Below, in pieces: positions 54,401 through 61,090 of a stretch of 64,000 bases of DNA. The stretch is from assembly GCF_000427335.1 (NCBI RefSeq), contig NZ_ATMR01000094.1, forward strand, positions 91,036 to 155,035, given 5' to 3'. The notes under the pieces were generated by a model. It was given only the letters and a program-made list of their open reading frames with translations. It made no database searches and was not told where the DNA came from. The stretch comes from Winogradskyella psychrotolerans RS-3 (GTDB taxonomy: Bacteria; Bacteroidota; Bacteroidia; Flavobacteriales; Flavobacteriaceae). How positions within the stretch are numbered: position 1 is the stretch's first letter; each line of letters begins with the position of its first letter. The position numbers and the translations under genes were made by a program.

Positions 54401-55297
54401 AGTGATGATTATGGAGATGCTTTGCCAGACCAAACCGTAGTAGAACTGATTCCAAGAGAGCCCGATGGAGGACAAGGTTTACCTGATTTAGGTGGACCTT
54501 ATAAAACACCTGAAGAGATTTATGAAGAGCCACCTTATATACCAAGAAAAGACATCTATTCAGACGGTCCATATAATACACCAATTCGTTCTTCTTATGA
54601 TCCTAATGATAAATTGGTAAATCCTGGAGTGCCAGATGCCTTGAATGAAATTCAATTAAACGAAAAATGGTTGAGCTATACCATTCGGTTTCAAAATGAA
54701 GGTAATTTTTCTGCTAAAGATGTTTTTATAGTGGATTCTTTAGATGAAAAATTCGATAAATATTCTTTGACGCTATTAGAAAGTTCACATCCATTATCTA
54801 TTGAAACCATTAAGTCTAATGATCAGAATATTGTAAAATTCAACTTTAATGATATTTATTTAGACTATACAGCAAATGATGAATTAGCAAGTCAAGGTTA
54901 TATAAAATACATGATTAAAGCAAAAGACGATGTTGTTGTTAATGATATTATGGAAAATAGAGCAGCCATTTATTTTGATCAGAATCCACCAATCATTACC
55001 AACTTAACCCAAAATAAATATGTTGAGGTCGTACTCAGTATCAGTCAATTTGATAGCGATAATCATAGCGTAAAATTATGGCCAAACCCTGTAAATACTA
55101 TGGTAAATATTAAATTAACAGAAGGACTTCCGTTTACTGTTAGTATCCATAATTTATTAGGCCAAGTTGTACAATCCAATACTAATTTTAAAACGAATCA
55201 TTTGCTAGATCTGTCAAATTTAAAAACAGGAATCTACATTTTAACGGTTACCACACAAGGTGAGAACTCTCAATCTGTAAAATTCATTAAAAACTAA
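51494..55297 (+). CDS. Giant T9SS-secreted beta-propeller protein, copy 2
   Basis: A 1267-aa tandem paralogue with the same domain order as the preceding gene. The signal peptide and first ~60 residues are close, the propeller region is clearly diverged, and the last ~450 residues are nearly identical even at silent sites (compare 50880-51290 with 54700-55110). That patchwork points to gene conversion or selection on the shared export region, not a simple recent duplication. Ends GENSQSVKFIKN. Confidence 0.92.
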   Translation: MKTKLLISIGLCLLINTLEAQVQKVETYLVGTKVTYYPNQCGNTIPEAQGKVTFCDSQNNLGVVEASYGLNYRAIRKMVPNYYNDDEVFITQAGISIKKTDGTWQNIPNFVIPRTTTNSADARRAIIDHTGKLFFFHGFNFGLHYLDLTTNTFHLLSYDTATGGSVSNYTNSFAYDGSTNTTYIVAGNGSTHRIYKHENETLSFLGNLPTAVTGENSESTLLFANDALYYGTTTGLYKLNKNTIALEESYLTDTSQYIVNVQDVADDGNGNLWLANLTGTNGVIYKFNIATEAIAAFQLAKTPTQNYSFNNLDIDNNGKVWATAHNLSGFVELEPDETNPVWTIRTLADMAVLGFKMTYSPSEVYRYNNKIYIITTSNTSSSSDINYEAFVNDNGLWSGITDDAPDNLSNKLLSAYYFAYPDADGMWFYNFYDGGILSYISNTDEFKKQFNLGGTSSFVLDADGNPVINYQTLKKVYMPYVANLPSHGSSAITQYHRYKDQIWMFSNSARKIFVYKHNQLLQTFNLDETTYSNWYDFTPDINGNAFFAKNVGSGIEFKKFDTTTQTTSTFISTVSLGSVKELIPLPNGNVAVICGGGIFLFDGTDLTSIGANDFSALYNIVAGVSDINGKIWMLTNDSARLISIENPEASTPVFSSIQVEGGSGLIPYNSFYRPKVLAIDANGAFWSHASTKWMKITTDNTAPQFLNEGVTYGIAGNVYVDINENNQFDTNEAYPNQKLTLKTSTGAIYELYTKSDGSYYFPYFEGLGTYDITLPVISPYVSAPERQRLVNVTDLDTDTNVTDIQLQPKNIESLLIKSSAKQGAWAFTRSNFENTFTTAIGNLSYTKTFNNVDFDYVFFNNEEGTNNTLPAIEEVKITRLQPLQPFHIIDNLTIEPRSHKWSTNIDPSAYTSTLLSLTPIITTVADTTKVSFTLPQISPLDTYVLEVKTELFTPANNGSVVSYGVGKTASDDYGDALPDQTVVELIPREPDGGQGLPDLGGPYKTPEEIYEEPPYIPRKDIYSDGPYNTPIRSSYDPNDKLVNPGVPDALNEIQLNEKWLSYTIRFQNEGNFSAKDVFIVDSLDEKFDKYSLTLLESSHPLSIETIKSNDQNIVKFNFNDIYLDYTANDELASQGYIKYMIKAKDDVVVNDIMENRAAIYFDQNPPIITNLTQNKYVEVVLSISQFDSDNHSVKLWPNPVNTMVNIKLTEGLPFTVSIHNLLGQVVQSNTNFKTNHLLDLSNLKTGIYILTVTTQGENSQSVKFIKN

Positions 55298-55302
55298 AAC
55301 TC

Positions 55303-56004
55303 ATGAAAAAAATATTCTTGCTTATTATTAGCATTTTAGTATTCAATTTTGCACAATCCCAAAGCCATCCAAAAATTGAAGACTATCCTTTTGGAAGTTT
55401 AGATGTTGATGTTATAGTAATGTCTTTTGGTATGGAACATCCTATAAAAATAGGAAGTATGTCAAAATCTGGGGAAATTAAATTTGAGATTCCCAAAGAG
55501 CTTCCTAAACTATCAAAAGAAGCGGAAGACAATTTTATGAACGATGTGGCCTATACGCTTTTTGATGTTTGTGATAATGGTAGTGACCTAGTTTCTGGAA
55601 ATGACAACATTAAATCCTTTGAAACTGGGGCCCTTTCACTTTGGACAAAAGACAACCGTTATGTCGGAGTGATTATTGCAGTTTCGGATGAGAAGCTCTT
55701 ACCTTGGATAGAAGATCCAGGTTACAACGAGCCCATTTTAGAATCGTATTTCGAATTGATTTATGTGGCTTCACCCTTTAAGTATAAAGGAGAATGTACG
55801 CAGACACAAATGCTAGATGAGGGCAATGCAAACATCACGTTTGAGTATAATTTAAACTTAAAAGCTGGTTTTAATTTTGTTGAATATAAAATTGAAAGTA
55901 TTCATAAAACTGATCCAAATGTAATAGCTTCTTTTCCAAATAAAGTTTCGGTAACCAACGTAGAAGACATTCCAAATTGTAAATGGATAGGAAAGTATTT
56001 TTAA
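55303..56004 (+). CDS. Exported protein of unknown function
   Basis: A 233-aa protein with a signal peptide (cleavage near FAQSQS, ~residue 20). The mature part contains SFGMEHPIKIGSMSKSGEIKFEIPKEL, given here by its pieces HPIKIGSMSKSGEIKFEIP and NFVEYKIESIHKTDP, and has two cysteines. No recognised domain. It sits 5 nt after propeller copy 2 and ends the envelope run, so it is probably co-transcribed with it. Confidence 0.78.
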   Translation: MKKIFLLIISILVFNFAQSQSHPKIEDYPFGSLDVDVIVMSFGMEHPIKIGSMSKSGEIKFEIPKELPKLSKEAEDNFMNDVAYTLFDVCDNGSDLVSGNDNIKSFETGALSLWTKDNRYVGVIIAVSDEKLLPWIEDPGYNEPILESYFELIYVASPFKYKGECTQTQMLDEGNANITFEYNLNLKAGFNFVEYKIESIHKTDPNVIASFPNKVSVTNVEDIPNCKWIGKYF

Positions 56005-56028
56005 GATGCTATAAAATTCAGTAATTTT

Positions 56029-56067
56029 AAACACGTTCAAACGCTAAATTTTTGAACGTGTTTTTTT
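56029..56067 (+). terminator. Rho-independent terminator abutting the next start codon
   Basis: A 13-bp perfect stem (AAACACGTTCAAA / TTTGAACGTGTTT), 9-nt loop and T7 that ends exactly at the base before the ATG of the next gene (56068). It closes the propeller operon; it also means any mmcQ transcript must start inside or at the edge of the hairpin. Confidence 0.9.
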
Positions 56068-56430
56068 ATGAATATAGAGGACTACAGAAATTATTGCCTA
56101 AGTAAAAAAGAAGTCACCGAACATTTTCCTTTTGATGATGATGCACTTGTATTTAAAGTGCTTGGGAAAATGTTTGCATTAGCATCTTTAAAACGATGGG
56201 AAAAAGGAGAAGCCTTTATAAACCTAAAATGTGATCCCGACTATGCTCAAGAATTACGAGCAGAATACGACAGTATAAAACCAGGTTACCATATGCATAA
56301 ACAACAATGGAATAGTGTCTATGTGCATTCTGGAGAGCTTTCAGTAAAACTTATTACGGAATTAATAGACCATTCTTATGATATGGTTGTAAAAGGCTTA
56401 TCTAAAAAACTACGAGAAAGTCTGAATTAA
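56068..56430 (+). CDS. MmcQ/YjbR family DNA-binding protein
   Basis: A 120-aa protein of the MmcQ/YjbR family (double-wing CyaY-like fold): MNIEDYRNYCLSKKEVTEHF, DALVFKVLGKMFAL, INLKCDPDYAQELR, PGYHMHKQQWNSV. Members bind DNA non-specifically; cellular role unclear. The start codon follows directly on the T tract of the upstream terminator, an odd layout. The next gene starts 29 nt after the stop. Confidence 0.92.
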   Translation: MNIEDYRNYCLSKKEVTEHFPFDDDALVFKVLGKMFALASLKRWEKGEAFINLKCDPDYAQELRAEYDSIKPGYHMHKQQWNSVYVHSGELSVKLITELIDHSYDMVVKGLSKKLRESLN

Positions 56431-56433
56431 TTA

Positions 56434-56441
56434 TACATTTG
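56434..56441 (+). promoter_or_regulatory. -7 element (TACATTTG) of the PhnA-like gene
   Basis: Perfect TAnnTTTG followed by C, 18 nt before the ATG at 56460. No TTG at the right distance upstream. It overlaps an alternative start codon at 56439, which rules that start out. Confidence 0.6.
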
Positions 56442-56459
56442 CACAATACAATATTTATT

Positions 56460-57035
56460 ATGTCATTAGAAAGAGAACTACAACAACGCAGTGGCTCCAA
56501 GTGTGAGCTATGCGGCAACGAAGAAAAATTATCGGAATATACAATTTCGGATATTAAAGAAAACGGATTAAAAACAGTTCTATATGCATGCAATGTGTGT
56601 ACAGAGCAAATGAATGATGCAGACGCTATTGACGCCAACCATTGGAGGTGCCTTAATGATAGTATGTGGAGCGAGCATGATGCTGTGAAAATTATGGCTT
56701 GGAGAATGCTAAACAGAATTAAGGACGATTGGACTCAGGACTTATTAGGCATGATGTACATGGAAGAAGAAACCTTAGAATTGGCAAAAGCTTCTGGCGA
56801 TGGTGAAGATGATGAGAATAAGCTAATTCACAGAGATGTGAATGGTGTAATTTTAGAACATGGGGATTCAGTTGTGCTAATTAAAGATCTTAAAGTGAAA
56901 GGATCTAGTATGGTTGCTAAACAAGGAACTGCTGTTAGAAATATAAGACTAGATCACGAAAACGAAACTTATATTGAAGGTAGAGTCGATGGACAGCAAA
57001 TTGTAATTATTACAGAATACGTAAAGAAAAACTAA
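56460..57035 (+). CDS. PhnA-like zinc-ribbon protein
   Basis: A 191-aa cytoplasmic protein: N-terminal zinc ribbon with cysteine pairs C15/C18 (SKCELCGN) and C44/C47 (YACNVC), a helical middle section, and the C-terminal PhnA domain (residues ~120-190: RDVNGVILEHGDSVVLIKDL, GSSMVAKQGTAVRNIRL). The family is named after an E. coli protein in the phosphonate region, but it has no proven phosphonate role. Starting at 56439 would add seven residues and lie within the -7 element; 56460 (MSLERELQQRSG) is the family start. Confidence 0.92.
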   Translation: MSLERELQQRSGSKCELCGNEEKLSEYTISDIKENGLKTVLYACNVCTEQMNDADAIDANHWRCLNDSMWSEHDAVKIMAWRMLNRIKDDWTQDLLGMMYMEEETLELAKASGDGEDDENKLIHRDVNGVILEHGDSVVLIKDLKVKGSSMVAKQGTAVRNIRLDHENETYIEGRVDGQQIVIITEYVKKN

Positions 57036-57084
57036 ATATTTAGAGACTAAATTAAGTTCGAATTTAGTGTTTAAAATAATTTCA

Positions 57085-57118
57085 AAAACCTGATTCTTAA
57101 TTGATTCAGGTTTTATTT
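57085..57118 (+). terminator. Rho-independent terminator
   Basis: Stem AAAACCTGA / TCAGGTTTT with a 12-nt loop, followed by a T-rich tail, 50 nt after the PhnA-like stop codon. Confidence 0.75.
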
Positions 57119-57323
57119 TTCCTACAAATGCACCATTTTAAAACTTGTTGTTTATCGAAAAAAAGAACATAACGTTTCGAATAGTCTATTCAAATTAACC
57201 CTTTATCGAAAATAACACAAAGACAGATAGTTATATCCGATATTGTGGTCATCCCTCTAATTAATGTATAAGGTATACTGATTAATAGCCTCAATTAGTA
57301 TGAACTTTTAAACACTATTTATT

Positions 57324-57638
57324 ATGGATTTACAGATTACAAACTACAATAATCGTTTTCAGATTAAAGGAACTTTAAACAAGCTAAATCTTAAAACATT
57401 CAATGCTCAATTTTCTAATATATTTGATGAACTTGATGATGTCTTATTAGATATCGAACAGGTAAGCAGTATAGACAGAGCAGGAGTTATGGCCTTAGCA
57501 AAATTGCATAATGAGTCTATTACAAAATCAAAACGATTATCAATAATAGGTTTTGGATGTAAAGAGTTGTTTCAGCATTTTAAATCTGAAGAGCCAAAAG
57601 AGACCATGATCGCTAAAAATGTAGTTGTGGCTGCTTAA
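57324..57638 (+). CDS. STAS-domain protein (anti-sigma-factor antagonist-like)
   Basis: A 104-aa protein consisting of a STAS domain only: FQIKGTLNKLNLKTF, VLLDIEQVSSIDRAGVMAL with the Ser position (SSID) where SpoIIAA-type antagonists are phosphorylated, and LSIIGFGCKELFQ. In partner-switching systems such proteins bind HPK-type anti-sigma kinases; none is adjacent here. The 288-bp region upstream (57036-57323) holds only the terminator and no clear promoter. Role uncertain. Confidence 0.85.
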   Translation: MDLQITNYNNRFQIKGTLNKLNLKTFNAQFSNIFDELDDVLLDIEQVSSIDRAGVMALAKLHNESITKSKRLSIIGFGCKELFQHFKSEEPKETMIAKNVVVAA

Positions 57639-57750
57639 CCCAAAAGTAATTATACCAACATACAAACAAAGTACTTCCTAAGTATCTATGATGATAGATG
57701 GGTATTTATGAGATGCTTTGTTTTTTATTCTTGTGGACTTGACTTCGGTT

Positions 57751-58194
57751 TTAACAAGACATATCAGCGACAATTTTCCATTTTCCATCTATCTTTTTAA
57801 AGATAATAATGAAAACCCCATTGGCATTTTCAACTTGGCGATTGAGGTGGTATTCTCCCATCACCCAATAATTATCCCCTTCAATTTTCGAAATATCGTT
57901 AATTACAAATTTTAAGGTGCCACTTTCTGCTTTTGTTGGATATCCTTTTTGGTAATTGGCTAATGTTTGCTTCCATCCTTTGGTTAGTCCGTTACTTCCG
58001 TAGAATTTTAGTGAATCACTTTTCCAGTAGCCTTGCATAAAACCTTCTAAATCGTGATTGTTCCACGCAATTTCTTGGTCGTGCATTACTTTTTCGATAC
58101 TCGCTTTAGCAGTTTCTAGAGTATCGTCTTTTGGTTTTTGCTGTGTACCACAACTAAATAGTAGAATTATTAATGCGAAATAAATGTTTTTCAT
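57751..58194 (-). CDS. DUF4440/SnoaL-like lipoprotein
   Basis: A 147-aa lipoprotein: lipobox ILLFSC (Cys 15) followed by an NTF2-like domain of the DUF4440 type (IEKVMHDQEIAWNNHDLEGFMQGY in pieces: HDQEIAWNNHDLEGFMQGYW, KGWKQTLANYQKGYP, YWVMGEYHL, FKKIDGKWKIVADMSC). Such domains are cone-like binding pockets for small molecules; some are enzymes or adaptors. No partner nearby. Transcribed alone on the minus strand. Confidence 0.88.
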   Translation of the reverse strand: MKNIYFALIILLFSCGTQQKPKDDTLETAKASIEKVMHDQEIAWNNHDLEGFMQGYWKSDSLKFYGSNGLTKGWKQTLANYQKGYPTKAESGTLKFVINDISKIEGDNYWVMGEYHLNRQVENANGVFIIIFKKIDGKWKIVADMSC

Positions 58195-58297
58195 TACAGT
58201 TAGTTTTAAGTTTTCTAAATGTAATGACTTTTAATAAAACTGTCACATTGAGTGTAGTCAAAGTGTTTTTTAATATAAGGTTTATCTGTTAATTACA

Positions 58298-58312
58298 AGA
58301 CCTGTCAGGTCT
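58298..58312. repeat. Palindrome (AGACCTG-T-CAGGTCT)
   Basis: A 15-bp perfect palindrome just behind the DUF4407 gene (13 bp after its stop). ACCTGnCAGGT palindromes are among the dispersed repeats seen in Flavobacteriaceae (general knowledge). It might also help terminate, but there is no U tract. Confidence 0.5.
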
Positions 58313-58325
58313 CCAAATCAGCAAA

Positions 58326-59426
58326 TTAAAGCACGCCTTTCTGTTTTTTAAAGAAAGCATCTGCTTGGTGTTGCATAAGTTCTCTAGCTCTCTTTCGTTT
58401 GTAATTCATTACCTCTTCTTCATCAGCAATCTCTGTATAAACCTTATTGTTAATGTCATTATCTGTTTTAACGAGAAGTTTACGCTCAGCAACTTGTTGG
58501 ATGGTCCACGTTTGAATAGTGGTTTCTTGGTCTTGTAATCTATAATCAAATTCTCCTTTTGACGCCAATAGTTTCGCAATGATTGGAGAGGTTTCAATCG
58601 CTAAAAACAATAGAAAAATAAAGAAGGATGGTAACCAAGGTAATTCGTCTAAAGCGGTGATACGTGCCATTAACCCATCAAAATTATCAATAATAGGTTG
58701 TGATGCTTTAACATTAGTAGTATAATCTGCTTGAAGCGTTGTTATTTGGGTTTCAAGCGCTTCGATTTTAGTTTTATTATCAGATTTTAATTCTTGTAAC
58801 TCGGCTAATCCAGCATCATGCTTGTCGCGCTTTTCCTTATATACTGGACCTTTGCCCAAAAGTTTAGAACCCGCTGTGCCTTCAGCTTCTGAAATGTAAG
58901 TGTTATATAATCCATTAACTTCCGCTTCTTTGGCATCAACTTGAGCATTTAAGCTTGAAATTTCACTTTCAAGCGCCGCAATTTTAGGACTAAACTGTTC
59001 AGCGATTTGATTTTGATTAGCAAGCGTTAAATCATTTTTTTGCTCAAGTAAAACCTGATTAATTTCCTTTTCAAAAATCTTTAATTCTAAAGGCTTTGAA
59101 ATGACTACAGCAATAATAAGGGCTAAAAAGAGTCGTGGAGTCGCTTGAAGGATTTCATCTAAAATATTATCTCTTTTTTTTATGGTCGAAACAATATAAC
59201 GGTCTAAATTAAAAATGAGTAAACCCCAAATGAGTCCAAAGAAAATTGAGGAATAAAGATTGTCAAAAACGGTGTAAAGTGCATAACTGGCGGCAATAGT
59301 TGCCATAACTGCTGTAAAGAAAACGGTTGCTCCTATACCTGCATATTTATTCTGTTCTCCGATAGAACAGTTTTCTAAAATATCGGTGTCAGCGCCAGAG
59401 CAAAGGATGAAGAATTGCTTTAACAT
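58326..59426 (-). CDS. DUF4407 membrane protein
   Basis: A 366-aa protein with transmembrane helices in residues ~30-130 (YAGIGATVFFTAVMATIAAS, FFGLIWGLLIFNLDRYIV), a long periplasmic or cytoplasmic coiled coil (~135-245: QIAEQFSPKIAALESEISSL, LETQITTLQADYTT) and a last TM (~260-280) before a charged tail. This is the DUF4407 architecture. Function unknown; members are common in Bacteroidota and sometimes lie beside T9SS or other secretion genes. Monocistronic. Confidence 0.9.
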   Translation of the reverse strand: MLKQFFILCSGADTDILENCSIGEQNKYAGIGATVFFTAVMATIAASYALYTVFDNLYSSIFFGLIWGLLIFNLDRYIVSTIKKRDNILDEILQATPRLFLALIIAVVISKPLELKIFEKEINQVLLEQKNDLTLANQNQIAEQFSPKIAALESEISSLNAQVDAKEAEVNGLYNTYISEAEGTAGSKLLGKGPVYKEKRDKHDAGLAELQELKSDNKTKIEALETQITTLQADYTTNVKASQPIIDNFDGLMARITALDELPWLPSFFIFLLFLAIETSPIIAKLLASKGEFDYRLQDQETTIQTWTIQQVAERKLLVKTDNDINNKVYTEIADEEEVMNYKRKRARELMQHQADAFFKKQKGVL

Positions 59427-59510
59427 AAGTGTTTGTTTTTTGATTGACCTAAAATTTAGGCTGATTGATTGACTATTAGAACGCTAAAGGATTGGTTTTG
59501 TTACACTTTA

Positions 59511-59544
59511 AAACAAAAAACCTCGAAAAATATCGAGGTTTTTT
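59511..59544 (-). terminator. Bidirectional terminator behind the disrupted gene
   Basis: A 12-bp stem (AAAAAACCTCGA / TCGAGGTTTTTT) with a 6-nt loop and A/T tracts on both sides. On the minus strand it ends transcription of the gene remnant at 59562 and of the upstream BlaI/M56 operon. Confidence 0.85.
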
Positions 59545-59835
59545 AAATAAGCTAGGTTTTTTTAATCTGAAATAGTAATAATAATGGGTTCAATATTAGA
59601 ATCAGATCCATCTTTAATATTAAATATAATGACTTGTGTTTTAGCTTTAATCGTTTCAAGATTTTTTTAGGCGACAGCATCGATAGTATCAACTTTTATT
59701 AGTTGAGTGGGTTTGTTAGGAATTTTGAATTTGAACTTTATAACTTTTCCATTTTTAGTAGTGAGTTTGTAGGCTTCCCTAAAAATAGGACAGTTAATAA
59801 TTCGAATTTACTAACTTTAAATTCAAACTGTCACA

Positions 59836-60102
59836 ATGAGAAACAGCAAATTTAGCGAGAGTCAAATCATCAAGGCTCTCAAGGAGAATCAACAAGGTAG
59901 ATCCGTAGGCGATATATCAAGAGAATTAGGTATCGACAAGAGTACGTTTTATTACTGGCGTAAGAAATACGGCGGTATGGAACAACAAGAGCTTAAGCGT
60001 CTCAAAGAGCTTGAAGCAGAGAATAACAAGCTCAAGCAAATGTATGCTGATGTTAGTTTAGACAATAAAATGTTAAAAGATATATTGTCAAAAAAGTTCT
60101 AA
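59836..60102 (+). CDS. IS3-family OrfA (HTH protein)
   Basis: An 88-aa helix-turn-helix protein (FSESQIIKALKENQQGRSVG, GIDKSTFYYWRKKYGG) with a C-terminal leucine-zipper-like helix (LKELEAENNKLKQMYAD). It binds the IS ends and is the N-terminal part of the OrfAB transposase made by frameshifting. The start is the ATG 68 nt inside the left end. Confidence 0.93.
   Translation: MRNSKFSESQIIKALKENQQGRSVGDISRELGIDKSTFYYWRKKYGGMEQQELKRLKELEAENNKLKQMYADVSLDNKMLKDILSKKF
60090..60096 (+). promoter_or_regulatory. Programmed -1 frameshift site (A AAA AAG)
   Basis: The canonical slippery heptamer is in the correct phase: orfA codons read TCA-AAA-AAG, and slipping back one base continues as GTT CTA AAG CCT into orfB (VLKPSDKRVRVKYLV). 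The orfA stop follows at 60100. The product is a 381-aa OrfAB transposase. Confidence 0.88.
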
Positions 60103-60980
60103 AGCCTTCCGACAAGCGAGTTCGTGTCAAATACCTTGTTAAAGAGTTTACCGTACCTATTTTACGTGCCTGTAAGGTTGTAGGGTTAAGTAGGTCAATG
60201 TGGTACTATCAGAGCAAGAAAAACGATAGTGAAGTTATTGATAAACTAACAGAACTTGCGGAATCTTATCCCACCAGAGGTTTTGATGAGTATTACCACA
60301 AAATCCGTCGTGAAGGCTTAAAATGGAACAGAAAACGAGTGCTACGAGTATATCGTGAGATGAAGCTTGGTTTAAGACGCAAGCATAAAAAGCGTTTAGT
60401 TAAACGTGTAAAACAACCTTTAGAAACACCAGAAGAACTCAATGTGTGCTGGAGTATGGACTTTATGAGTGATGCCCTTACCGATGGCAGAAAGCTTAGA
60501 GTCTTTAATGTTATAGACGACTGCAATCGGGAAGCACTAGCTATTGAAGCAGGACTATCATATCCAGCAAGAGCTGTTGTAGAAACCCTTGAATGCCTAA
60601 AAGAGGAAATAGGAGTGCCTAAGTATGTAAGATGTGATAATGGTCCTGAGTTTATCTCAAAAACATTTATGAACTGGTGTAAAAAGAACTTTATAGAAAT
60701 CAAGTATACACAACCTGGAAAACCAATGCAAAACGGATACATAGAGCGTTTTAATCGTTTCTTTAGAGAAGATATACTAGATGCTTACTACTTTAATGAC
60801 ACACATCAGTTGCAAAACATAAGCGATAACTGGCGGGAAGACTATAATTTTAACCATCCACATAAATCACTAGGGAACAAATCCCCTAAAGAATATATGC
60901 CCAGATTTGGTGAAGAATTTAAATTCTTCACCAAATCTGACCTAAATAATAATTATTTATCGAACTTTAAGGTGTCCTAA
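60097..60980 (+). CDS. IS3-family OrfB (DDE transposase, expressed as OrfAB)
   Basis: The frame is open from the slippery site; the first ATG is at 60198 (260 aa from there). An HTH_21-like region (EFTVPILRACKVVGLSRSMW), then the rve/DDE domain: D in WSMDFMSDAL, D in VRCDNGPEF and E in YIERFNRFFRED, with D-35-E spacing kept. It catalyses IS excision and insertion. The natural start is by frameshift, not the ATG. Confidence 0.92.
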
Positions 60981-61090
60981 AAAGGGGAAGCTTACAAGTT
61001 TTAAATCTTTAAACTCATTTCTGGTCATAGTTATCTTCTCTATTTTAATTACTCTGCCATTAATAATAATTAGAATTTTTTTTGTTCTTT

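Larger units (their letters stand above)
59768..60996 (+). mobile_element. IS3-family insertion sequence (IS407-like)
   Basis: A complete 1229-bp element. Terminal inverted repeats begin TGTAGGCTTCCC (left) and, reversed, TGTAAGCTTCCC (right), continuing with a shared TAGGACA about 20 bp in. It is flanked by a 4-bp target duplication AGTT (59764-59767 and 60997-61000). It encodes orfA and orfB with a programmed -1 frameshift site. The subgroup call rests on the DDE motif wording and 4-bp duplication. Both ends and both ORFs look intact, so it may be active. Confidence 0.92.
59562..61090 (-). pseudogene. Gene remnant split by an IS3-family element
   Basis: Two fragments of one minus-strand frame (right part ~61000-61090, left part 59562-59767) are separated by the IS. 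Removing the IS and one AGTT copy restores an uninterrupted join: EFKDL-KLTTKNGKV. The restored text (ILIIINGRVIKIEK, KFKFKIPNKPTQLIKVDTID) then meets an in-frame TAA at 'DAVA' before KNLETIKAKTQVIIFNI ... IIITISD. It may be a small exported gene or the lost C-terminus of the M56 gene, since one extra A in the run at 61108-61112 would fuse them. Probably inactive. Confidence 0.55.

Noticed and set aside
57718..57915. 65-codon plus-strand ORF
   Set aside because: Lies antisense to the well-supported DUF4440 lipoprotein.
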